From Eretmocerus hayati (taxonomy: Eukaryota > Arthropoda > Insecta > Hymenoptera > Aphelinidae): a stretch of DNA of 64,000 nucleotides. Of this stretch, positions 11,886 to 22,265 are shown piece by piece. The stretch spans positions 100,360,976 through 100,424,975 of the forward strand of contig CM056742.1 of the NCBI GenBank assembly GCA_029851415.1, read 5' to 3'. The position numbers and the translations under genes are program-made. Below the pieces are notes generated by a model. The model saw nothing but the letters and a program-made list of their open reading frames with translations. It had not been told where the DNA came from and made no database searches. Every line of letters begins with the position of its first letter. Position 1 is the stretch's first letter.

Positions 11886-14005
11886 CAGCAGAGCTTCATT
11901 TCATCGTCAAGCAGATAGCAGACGACGCCGCAAACGACAGCAAAACTCTGATGCCATGGCTGATGGCTCACGTGGGGAAATTGCAGCTTGTGATGCAGTT
12001 TTTGTGGCCATTCATGTGTTTCAGAGTGCTGCTCCTGCATTTATTTTTCTCATCGAAGAAGTGAAGAATAGACAATTTACTGTAATCAATATCTGTATCC
12101 AAGTCCAAAATTGAACGCAGTTGCTAATGGTTCTACTTACTTGCTAAGAGAATTGCATGAACACCTAAATCTTCAACCGGTTACTCAGTTGGATACTGGA
12201 TCTGCTTTGCTCACATCTCATTACTCTCAGAGCATCAAAAATTGACCCCCAACAATGGTGTTCTTCATCACTTCAGAGATGGTATGAATGACTGGTCAAA
12301 GATTCAGTTGTTCTATCCCCTCAACAAGCAGATAGAACTATTACAATCTGCATTTAATTCAAAACTTGGATACAAACAATGATAGGAAAATAATTTGTCA
12401 TGGAACTTGTCGTTATTCAACCTTTGTGGAAATAGCTTCCAAGCGCCAAGCCTCAAGATAGTTCATTTCCCAACCGATGTTTGTATTCAAGTTCTGATGT
12501 AGCTGGATGAACTTTGTAATAGTTCCACCTACTTGAGAGAATACTGTACCTCAATCTCTGACTATTGATTCACTTCTCTGTAGAGTGATGAAAAACACTA
12601 TCATCCCAGGACAATCTTTCGAATGCTTGAAAAGTAATGAGATGTGAGCAAGGCAGAACCAGGTTCCAACAGATTCACCGGTTCAAAATTTGGATCCACA
12701 GCACAGGACTGCCAAGTCTCAAGATACTTTGTCCTTCAATCATTGTTTGTCTTCTTGTTCTAATAAATCGAATGAGTTCTTAATACTGTCATTTACTTGT
12801 GGAGAAGAATGTGCATCCAAATTTTGAGCCGGTGAATCAGTTGGAACCTGGATCTGCCTTGCCCACATCTCATTACTTTTTAAGCATTCGAAAGATGGTC
12901 CTCGGATGATAGTGTTTTCCATCACTCTACACAAGAGTGAATCGCTGGTCAGAGATTGAGGGGCACTATTCTCTCAACAACTTGTTAAAACTATTACGAG
13001 GTGCATTCAGTTTAGATCTTGGATACAAAATTTGGTTGGAAAATAAACTATCTTGTAGCTTGGGAGTTCCTGCACGTCAAGATTGGATAACAACTAGCTC
13101 CATGACAGTCTGATCTTCTACCACTGTATTTATCTAAGTTTTCAATTCGATGCAGTTTGAGGTAGTTTCAACTATTTGTTAAGGAGATAGTGCACCTCAA
13201 TCTTTGACCGGTAATCCAGTTTATCTATGGAGTGATGATAAAAACCATAATTGGAGGGCCATCTTTTCTGATGCTCTGAAAGTAATGAGATATGAGCAAA
13301 TCAGATTCAGATATCAACTGAATCACTGGTTGAAGATTGAGGTACACTATTCTCTCAAGTAGTAGGAACTATTACAAAGTTCATCCAGCTAGATCAGAAC
13401 TTGAATACAAACATCGGTTGGGAAATGAACTATCTTGAGGCTTGGCGCTTGGAAGCTATTTCCACAAAGGTTGAATAACGACAAGTTCCATGACAAATTA
13501 TTTTCCTATCATTGTTTGTATCCAAGTTTTGAATTAAATGCAGATTGTAATAGTTCTATCTGCTTGTTGAGGGGATAGAGCAACTGAATCTTCGACCAGT
13601 CATTCATACCATCTCTGGAGTGATGAAGAACACCATTGTTGGGGGTCAATTTTTGATGCTCTGAGAGTAATGAGATGTGAGCAAAGCAGATCCAGTATCC
13701 AACTGAGTAACCGGTTGAAGATTTAGGTGTTCATGCAATTCTCTTAGCAAGTAAATAGAACTATTAGCAACTGCGTTCAATTTTGGACTTGGATACAGAT
13801 ATTGATTACAGTAGACTGTCTATTCTTCACTTCTTCGATGAGAAAAATAAATGCAGGAGCAGCACTCTGAAACACATGAATGGCCACAAAAACTGCATCA
13901 CAAGCTGCAATTTCCCCACGTGAGCCATCAGCCATGGCATCAGAGTTTTGTTGTCGTTTGCGGCGTCGTCTGCTATCTGCTTGACGATGAAATAAAGCTC
14001 TGCTG
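11886..14005. mobile_element. 2.1-kb palindromic insert with ~330-bp subunits
   Basis: It begins CAGCAGAGCTTCATTTC and ends GATGAAATAAAGCTCTGCTG. Arms 11886-12600 and 13270-14005 are reverse complements with centre near 12945. Within the arms a ~330-bp module recurs in alternating orientation, with boxes ATGAGATGTGAGCAA and AACCGGTTGAAGATT. A second local palindrome has centre near 12755. The corresponding place in the mirrored right arm (18155-18175) is uninterrupted, reading CCCTGCTGCTGATGTTCG, so the insertion is directly visible as occupied versus empty site. Confidence 0.8.
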
Positions 14006-14050
14006 AATCAGGGTTTGTAACTAATCTGAATTAAACAAAATTATTGAAAA

Positions 14051-15655
14051 CTGGAAGAAGAAGTAAGGGCATTGGGAATACTACCCGAAGGACAAGCTGG
14101 TTTTAGAAAAGGAAGATCAACAACAGATAACATCTACGTATTGAATCATCTTATACAGAAGGCGAAATGGAAAAACGATAAGTTGTATGCGGCATTCGTA
14201 GACCTAAAGGCAGCTTTTGATACGGTTGATAGGAACAAACTATGGCAGATCATGGAAAAGGCAGGGATAAGTAAGTACTTGATAGAAAGGATCAAGGAGC
14301 TGTATCAAGAAACGAAAGTGAGGGTCAGAGCGGGAACGGATCTCACGGAGGAATTCTGGACTGGGAAAGGACTAAGGCAGGGATGTGTTTTGAGCCCTCT
14401 GCTCTTCTGTATATATATCGCAGGGTTAGAGGAAGGATTTGAGAAGAGAAATGTCGGAGGAGTGAGAATTGCTAACAAAAGGATATGGTCGCTAGCCTAC
14501 GCGGACGACATTGTTCTACTAGCTGAAAGCAGAGAGGCTATGCTTGACATGTTGGATACTTTGAAAGTTTTCTTGACTGATAGAAGCCTGATTCTTAGTG
14601 TGGAAAAAACAAAAATACTGGTTTTTAATAAAGGAAGGAATGGCAAAAAAGAAAATTGGTGGTGGAATAAACAGAGGATCGAAGAGGTTAGGGAATTCAA
14701 GTATTTAGGATTCGTATTTAATAGGGAAGGAAATTACAAGGATCATCTAGCAGACAGACAGAGAAAAGGAGTAGTGGCAGCCAAAAAAACGTGGGGGTTA
14801 GGAGAGAAAGGATGCAAAAATGACTTCCAGAGGAGAAAGAAGCTATTTGATTATCTGGTGAGAAGTGTAATGGAGTACGGGGTAGAAATTTGGGGGTGGG
14901 AGGAATGGAAGGAATTGGAGAAAATACAGTTAGACTACTACAGATGGGTTCTCAAGCTGGACTTCTGCACACCCAGATACCTAATCCACGATGAAACGAA
15001 GATAAAGAAACTCGCCATACAGTGGGGAAAGAGAGCGTATAGGTACGAGAGTTATGTGAGAGAACTTGGGGAGGAGAGATTGATAAAACTTTGTTATCTA
15101 GAAAAAAGAAGTTTTGGAGAAAAAGAGGTATTTAACGAGAGCAAAACGAAGTTCTTAGGAAGCCTGGGTTTGAGTCAAATGGAGATCGAAAACATGGAGG
15201 CTATGGAGAAAGATGTTGAATGGGAATTGGATAGAAGATTTAAGGATATTTTTAGACAAGACGTGGAACGCAAGGTGCAAGAGGCAAAATACAACCAAAG
15301 ATACAAAAATATTAGAAGCGAAAAAATACCGAAATACCTGATGAATTGCAAAAAGGGAATCCAGATAGATATAATTGCAAGGATAAGATGCGGGAACCTG
15401 GAGGAAAGATGCAAGTACTGGCTGGCCGACAGACAGAAAAGCTGCATATTGTGCGGAAAGAGCGAGGGCTCACTAGAGCATTTAATTGAAGGGTGTACGG
15501 AAACGAAAGGGTGGGTAAATGAAATACCAGGGGTAAACTGCGGGGCTAAAATAAGAGTGGTGACGAGCGAAATTGGTGACAGGATAGTGTGCAAAATATT
15601 CAGAAAAATAGATCAGGCCAAGGAAAGCAAAAAGGGGGTAGAAAATAGAAACTAA
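14051..15655 (+). pseudogene. LINE reverse transcriptase, 5'-truncated ORF2
   Basis: A continuous frame without internal stops encodes the RT and C-terminal part of a non-LTR retrotransposon ORF2. It enters at EGQAGFRKGRSTTDN (RT motif 2), then has the catalytic motif FVDLKAAFDTVDR, then GLRQGCVLSPLLF, then AYADDIVLLAE with the catalytic DD pair. A C-terminal zinc knuckle CILCGKSEGSLEHLIEGC lies about residues 455-475. The endonuclease domain and ORF1 are absent because the copy is 5' truncated at the insertion junction. The intact frame and perfect target duplication indicate a recent, dead-on-arrival copy. Clade is uncertain; the RT resembles Jockey/R1-group LINEs common in insects. Confidence 0.85.
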
Positions 15656-16742
15656 GTTCGGGTAAAAATAAAAATAGTCAAATAAGCGACATGCGGAGCC
15701 ACCACGGAATGCAAGTATGAAAGAGAGATGATAAATATATGGTAAGATATTTTAGGAGAGCGTGTAAATAGTAGGCTAAGAATAGTCGAGGACCCGGGGG
15801 CGGTTCAGGAGGGGGGGGGGAGACAAGGGAGGAAGGGAGGAATCATTAGGGAGATAGAAATAAGGATTAGATTATAAAGATCATGCAGATAATTAATTTC
15901 AGGAAAGTACACCACGAGGCAGTATTACAGCTGGCCACCAGAATGCAAGGTCCCCACCCAAGAGTTGTAACCCAACGACGATTTCACTTCAGGAACGACT
16001 TACCCCATATTCAAGATCATCAAAAAGGCCAACAAATCACAATAAGTCACTCAAGGACTAGGTCTCAACAGCAAGAGGAAGCTTCAATGACAAATAAAAA
16101 CGGACGTTTGAAACAGAAAAACGACTGGAAAAGCGATGCATCAAGGTGAAAAAGGGCAAATGATAATTATCTGTGACGCCTGATTCCGACTTTGGACTTA
16201 GATTACATTAGTACGGCTCACGAGATAAAGATGAAGCGGGATGCATTCGTCAGATTTACCGAAAGAGTAAGATACAAGAAAATTACATGGAACGACAGAA
16301 AATTTACACAGAACCAGGGAAATATGTACATTCGAAATTTCAAAGTAAGGACTAAGAGGAAACGCGAACCCATAGAAGGAACTTAGGAAAGCAGAACAAG
16401 GAACAACTCAACTCAGCAAGAAATATGGGGCAGCAAGGGCCTCAAGGAAACAAGGAAAGCATGCAGTAAGGACTACCAGGACATCAGGACATACAGCACG
16501 GAATTACAGCAGGATATGGTTACATTCAGCTCTGGGATGAGGATTGTGTAGGACGGTGGCCGGTGGTAAGGCTGCAAGATGATATAGGTTATTGAAATTG
16601 CAAATGTGAATTTTGAGATTATGTAACTTGTTTTTAGATTTAAGAGAGTGGATAGCGTGGAAAGGTATGAATGAGGATTAGGATAAACATTTGTAAACCA
16701 AGTCCATTTCTGGGCCTCACGGCTGAAATAAACTATCTATCT
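15656..16742 (+). other. 3' untranslated region of the 14-kb LINE
   Basis: No convincing coding frame after the RT stop. A G10 run occurs near 15810. The region ends with the CTAT-type tail just before the target duplication. Small frames (15883-16149, 16192-16386) lack recognisable motifs. Confidence 0.6.
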
Positions 16743-16757
16743 AACAAAATTATTGAA

Positions 16758-18150
16758 TATGTTTTGTTTCGTTTATTGAAAAACGAAAAACAACGGAATC
16801 AATCATGATTTCGTTCATGAAAAACGAAACCAAACGTGAACATTATATCCACAAAATTAGATAAACGAAACAGAACAGAATTATTCTGTTTTTCGTTTCG
16901 TTGAACGGAGATGAAGACATATCCAAAAGCAATTGAGTTTCGTTCCGTTTATTCAAAAACGAAACGAAACAAAATTGATCCTGATTCCGTTGATGAAGAG
17001 CGAAACCAAACGAAAACGAATTACGATTCATTAGTTATGAAAATTGATTCGAACCAAAATTTCGTTGAGATAAACGGAACTAAACGAAATCAACAATAAT
17101 TTCGTTTCTGATAAACGGAACTAAACGAAATCGATTTTGATTATGTTGATCATGAACGAAACTGAACGTAATCGAAACAAATTAACATAATTCGATACGT
17201 TGATCAAAACCAATCGCCCCCCCCCTCCCCCATCAGCTCTGTGCAACTTTTCGGCGCGATAACGTAAAGAACAGTATACATACGTGTCGTGTGATACAAT
17301 TTGATTTCGGTCAGACCGTATAAAAAATGGGGATGGATGAATGTGTGTAGGGGGGGGGGGGGGGAGGGGGTAGATTGGGAGCACTGGGAGGCTACAGTGT
17401 GATAGCTGTGGAGCCCTTCCTCGATGAAGGCCTGGAGTCCTCGTGCTGATTTCGTTAGCACACAACTACTGTTGGCGGGGGCGTAGGTATGGCAGAAGGG
17501 GTCACCCAGAACCGAGCCGAGAGTTAGACAGCAATCCATTGACTAAGAACCGAAAAATATCAAAATTCCGAGTAGCAAATTCAACTGCACAGTCCCTTTC
17601 ATAAACAATGTATCGTTCCCAAGGCCAATGAACCGAAGATTTTTTCAGAAGGTTCGGCATTAGAAAAAAATCTTGTATGATTTCGTTCAGTTTCGTTTAT
17701 AATGGTATAATTCATATGAGTTTCGTTCAGTTTCGTTCATCATAATCACAATCGAAATCACTTTCGTTTAGTTCCCTTCCCTCAAACGAAATAGTTTCGT
17801 TTGATTTCGTCGCGTTTTCTGACGAAACATTCCGATTACGTTTCGTTTCGTTTATTGTAACCGTAATTATGCATGATTAACGTTTCGTTTCGTTTCTTTC
17901 ACCGACATTTTTGTTGGGATCCGTTGAGTTTCCAGCTCAACTATAATTCATATTTGTTTAGTTTCGTTTTTCATGAACGGAATAAAAAACGTAATTGAAA
18001 TTGAATTATTGAGTTTAGTTTCGTTTATGAGAAGAACTAAACTAAATTCTGGAATTTCGATTGTGGTTATTAAAGAACGAAACGAAACTCAACATTATTG
18101 AAATTTTACCGAAATAGAGGAAACGAAACGAAACATAAGTTTCGTTACAA
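16758..18150. repeat. GTTTCGTTT-rich low-complexity core
   Basis: Dense degenerate repetition of GTTTCGTTT and its complement AAACGAAAC on both strands, spaced irregularly and often as AACGAAACGAAAC. Left and right parts are in mixed orientation, so the stretch can fold extensively. It is interrupted near 17205-17560 by unrelated sequence with C-rich and G-rich runs (G16 near 17347). No gene is seen. Confidence 0.7.
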
Positions 18151-18629
18151 ACCCTGCTGCTGATGTTCGATACACCCACGCTCACATACACACACACACG
18201 CGCACGCGCGCGCATCTGAGATATCGATGGTGTGCTCATCCTCGTCATCACTCAGAATTGGAACGGCTAACCAACACGAGTACCTCTAAAAATTCACGTA
18301 AAAGTGAAATTCGCGTTGCCCGAGCTCGAGTTTGCAGAATTGTATTTTTCATTTTTTCTTTTTTCTTTCAATCCCGATTTCAAGTTTGCAACCAGCAAAA
18401 TTCAGTTCCAATTTGAACTCGAAACCGCAAAATTACAGTTCTTCCCTTTTTAAGTTTTAACTTGAGTTTGCCAAAATATAATTTTTAAAAACTCTCATTC
18501 TAACCCAAGATCGCGAGAATAATTCCATTTCTTTTCGATTCCAACTCGAGTAAGCACAATTCAGATTCAAATTTTAAGTCTGTTTCACCAATCTTTCCGT
18601 AGAATCTCGCGCTGGAGCAAGCGCCGGCG

Positions 18630-18810
18630 CACAGTGGGGCCAAGAAGTTCTTGAATAATTCGCCATTACGTGAATTTGCAACCAATCGACATATGCGCAA
18701 ACAGAAGACTTTTGGATGAATGAGAACAACCTCCTGCGTCCGCGCATATGTCGATTGGTTGCAAATTCACGTAAAGGCGAATTATCCAAGAACTTCTTGG
18801 CCCCACTGTG
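18630..18810. mobile_element. 181-bp hairpin MITE with 5-bp target duplication
   Basis: Starts CACAGTGGGGCCAAGAAG and ends CTTCTTGGCCCCACTGTG. The inverted arms are ~75 bp and nearly perfect, with a short loop. CGGCG flanks both sides (18625-18629 and 18811-18815). The mirrored left arm (near 11440) reads straight through this point, confirming an insertion. No coding capacity. Confidence 0.8.
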
Positions 18811-18857
18811 CGGCGCAAGCCCTGGCGCAAGCATTGGCGCATCATGTAGACGCGGCC

Positions 18858-19472
18858 TGTAAAACGACGTTGGACGACGTCGACAGCAACGAGCCCTTGC
18901 GGTTTCATTTACTTGCATAGCTTGTCGTGTTGTGTGTCGTTTTATGGTGGAACCCTGACTCGGCGGCGTCCAATTAAGTAAGTTCCCAATAAATGTGATT
19001 TGTGGGAACAGGTCGAGCTGGATGATATGGCTCTTGTGTTACTCAGTTACAGGAACTTTTTTCACACGCCTGCCGCAGTCAGGTTATAACATTACACAGC
19101 ATTGGATGAAAATGATGACCTGTTGCTGTATGTGCAGGATACACACGGTGTTTTTCTATTACAGGTTTAAATACTCAGCTGAATTGCACTCTTCATCACA
19201 AAATATCGCCAGCAGGCAGATGAAGTGAAATTATCAAAAATGAACCCTAACCTGACTGCAGCAGGTGCATAAGGATTGGAAAGGAGATTTCTATGACAAA
19301 ATGATACAAGGGCCATATCATTCAGCTCGCACTATATTTACAAATCACACTTATTCAAAACTTTCTCCATTGCATGCCCCCGAGTCAGGTTTCCATCGTT
19401 CAACAACACACAACAGGACAAGCTGTGTGAGTGAACAAAACAGCGGGCTGTGCTGTGGACGTCGTCTCACAA
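18858..19472. mobile_element. ~0.6-kb insert with ~20-bp terminal inverted repeats
   Basis: Imperfect termini at 18869-18888 and 19451-19470 share GACGACGTC and ACAGCA blocks in inverse orientation (about 17 of 20 matches). The stretch is absent from the mirrored left arm, where GTAGACGCGGCC is followed almost at once by ATGCGCAGCAGACGG. No transposase is seen. Confidence 0.55.
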
Positions 19473-19615
19473 GATGCGCAGCAGACGGATATAGACGGCG
19501 AATGCCGGACTTAGCCGACCAGGCAAAAGTCCGGGTCGGCTCGGTGGAACCTGCCAGCGCGGGGAATTGCTGCTTGCGCCGTTGGCACTGATTTCAGCTT
19601 TCTGGTCTCACAAGG

Positions 19616-22032
19616 GGAGGTCCAAGTTTGCGGAGAACGGATCTTGATGGAACTTTGGGAATCATCTTGTTTTGGTGAAAAATGGAGGTATCTCCAAGGA
19701 TTTGATCCCATGGGCCTCCTATTCTCAGATACAGCTATGAAGATTAGCATTGCCAATATACGCCCGTGTTGAAAAAACGTATATGAGTGATTCTGGAGCA
19801 AGCTGGACAAAACCGTCACCAGGGGGGTCTGGGAAAAATCCGCAAAAATTTTTTTCCATTAGTACTATGTTGAAATAGTACGAAAAAATTTTTTTCAGAT
19901 TTTTTCGGTCCCCCCTGTGGGCCCCAGGGCCCATGAAAGGGCCATTTTAGGCCCTTTTTGAGCCTATTCTAGGAAAATCATAGCTCCGACGCAATTCAAT
20001 ATTTTTCAACGTACTTGGGCGCATTTTTCTCGTCAAGACTAGTACTTTTGAGAAAAGAATTGTCCAAGGCCACCTAGTGAGCCTGACGACTTCTGCCACC
20101 TATTTATTGAGAGCAAATTTTAGCGATTTTTGGGCTTGCTTCAAAGTGATGAAGCTCCCACTAGACATGTGATAATCGACTTTTACAAGTAATCATTTTG
20201 AAGGTCTTGAAAATACCTACAATTTGCCCACTTGTAAAAGTCAATTATCGCACTTTTTGTTGGAGCTACAGTCGATACAAGTTGAGCTATTTACGAAAAA
20301 GTCGAAAATTCAGGACTCGATTCCAAAAATATATCTTAATTTTTTTTCACCAAACTTAGGCGAAAATGTTCTTTCAGACATCTACTTTCAGCAAAATAAA
20401 TTTGGCGGAGGTTATTTTATTTTATTTTTTTTGCCGAGCGTTACAAAATGCCGCATTTCGTGGTTTTAGCAAAAACGGCATCATCGACCACGGTCACATA
20501 TGCTCCCATCTGGACTGATGTGCACCAATCTGTGTGAAAGTACTCCCCAAAGTACCCCCAAGTACGTGTAAGAAGTTGCGGGGACGAGCCTCCACCCAGG
20601 AGCGAGCTGTAGGTTCTATTTACCGTGTCAAAAATAGGCATTATTTTCGCTATTCGAGCGTAAGTGACTGAGAGCATGATTTTACTCGTTCTGGCTCACA
20701 AATGAGATAATGGGGTAGAATGAGGATCCAAACATACTTTTCCGACTCAAAATGACCATCTAAACGCAAATCCGGGGTCAGTTTAGCTCTAAAATGTCTT
20801 CTAGTGCCTCAACGGTGTCAGAACCCGTCGACAGAATCTAAGTTCTTGAGGGACAAATGGACGACTATTTAGAGCAAAACTGACCTCGGAATTGTGTTTA
20901 GATGGTCATTTTGAGTCGGAAAAGTATGTTTGGCTCCTCATTCTACCCCATTATCTCATTTGTAAACCAGAACGAATAAAATCATGCTCTCAGTCGCTTA
21001 CGCTCAAATAGCCAAAATAATGCCTATTTTTGACACGGTAAATAGAACCTACAGCTCGCTCCTGGGTGGAGGCTCGTCCCCGCAACTTCTTACACGTACT
21101 TGGGGGTACTTTGGGAAGTACTTTCACACAGATTGGTGCACATCAGTCCAGATGGGAGCATATGTGACCGTGGTCAAAGATGCTGTTTTTGCTAAAACCA
21201 CAAAATGCGGCATTTTGTAACGCTCGGCAAAAAAAATCAAAAAAAATAACCCCCGCCAAATTTTTTTTACTAAAAGTAGATGTCTGAAAGAACATTTTCG
21301 CACAAGTTTGGTGAAAAAAAATTAAGATATATTTTTGGAATCGAGTCCTGAATTTTCGACTTTTTCGTAAATAGCTCAACTTGTATCGACTGTAGCTCCA
21401 ACAAAAAGTGCGATAATTGACTTTTACAAGTGGGCAAATTGTAGGTATTTTCAAGACCTTCAAAATGACTACTTGTAAAAGTCGATTTTCACATGTCTAG
21501 TGGGAGCTACATCACTTTGAAGCAAGCACAAAAATCGCTAAAATTTGCTCTCAATAAATAGGTGGCAGAAGTCGTCAGGCTCACTAAGTGGCCTTGGACA
21601 ATTTTTTTCTCAAAAGTACTAGTCTTGACAAGAAAAATGCGCCCAAGTACGTTGAAAAATATTGAATTGCGTCGGAGCTATGATTTTCCTAGAATAGGAT
21701 AAAAAAGGGCCTAAAATGGCCCTTTCATGGGCCCTGGGGCCCACAGAGGGGGCCGAAAAAATCTGAAAAAAATTTTTTCGTACTATTTCAACATAGTACT
21801 AATGGAAAAAAATTTTTGCGGATTTTTCCCAGACCCCCCTGGTGACGGTTTTGTCCAGCTTGCTCCACAATCACTCATATATATAGATATACTAACAATG
21901 CTTATATGTGTAGCTATATCTCAGGATAGGAGGCCCATGGGATCAAACCCTTTGGGATACCTTCATTTCTCACCAAAGCAAGATGATTCCCAGAGTTTCA
22001 TCAAGATCCGTGTTCCACAAGGTTGGACCTTT
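19616..22032. mobile_element. 2.4-kb fold-back element
   Basis: Arms of ~1.18 kb (19616-20800 and 20865-22032) are reverse complements, from GGAGGTCCAAG / TTGGACC at the ends to CATCTAAAC / GTTTAGATG next to a ~65-bp loop. The small mirrored frames in both arms encode near-identical nonsense peptides, which reflects the palindrome and not genes. A diverged relative of one arm lies at about 47290-47480. Confidence 0.85.
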
Positions 22033-22265
22033 CCTTGTCAGTGCTGTGCAACAGCACTGCTTCCTGGTGCAGCGGCCGAGGCGACTTGGTGCACGATAAA
22101 TGAGAGCGGTGGCCAAAATAAAAAATCGACCCCAACACGCTCGGCACTCCTACACCAAGGAAATCGACCGCGCGGCTACGCAACGAGCACAAACAGCACA
22201 GGTCCATGCAACCCCGAGGTCCAGGAACACGACAAAGAGCACGGCACACTATCATTTCAAAAACT
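22033..22265. other. Unassigned spacer, GC-richer
   Basis: Lies between the 2.4-kb fold-back and the third array copy. It contains a short dyad around GTGCTGTGCAACAGCAC near 22040. An open frame runs through from 22100 into the array but has no recognisable domain. Confidence 0.4.

Larger units (their letters stand above)
14049..16742 (+). mobile_element. 5'-truncated non-LTR retrotransposon with 15-bp target duplication
   Basis: The 15-mer AACAAAATTATTGAA occurs immediately before (14034-14048) and after (16743-16757) the element. The element starts inside the reverse transcriptase and ends CTGAAATAAACTATCTATCT, a short repeat tail typical of several LINE clades. It inserted into the large inverted-repeat element. 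Confidence 0.85.
11208..19610. mobile_element. Large inverted-repeat element with nested insertions
   Basis: The left arm (11208-11885) and the right arm (about 18135-19610, interrupted) are reverse complements. Matching blocks are CCGGCATAC / GAATGCCGG, the CGAGCTCGGGCAACG / CGTTGCCCGAGCTCG region at 11735 and 18320, and CACGCTCAC / GTGAGTGAGTGT at the inner edge. The outermost matching block is GAGACCAGAAAGC / GCTTTCTGGTCTC. The element now contains a 2.1-kb palindrome, a LINE, a GTTTCGTTT-rich core and two smaller inverted-repeat inserts, each described separately. No transposase frame is recognisable, so its superfamily is unknown. Confidence 0.7.

Noticed and set aside
20441..21220. Two near-identical 78-residue frames on opposite strands
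   Set aside because: They are the same sequence in the two arms of the 2.4-kb fold-back. No domain or splice support.
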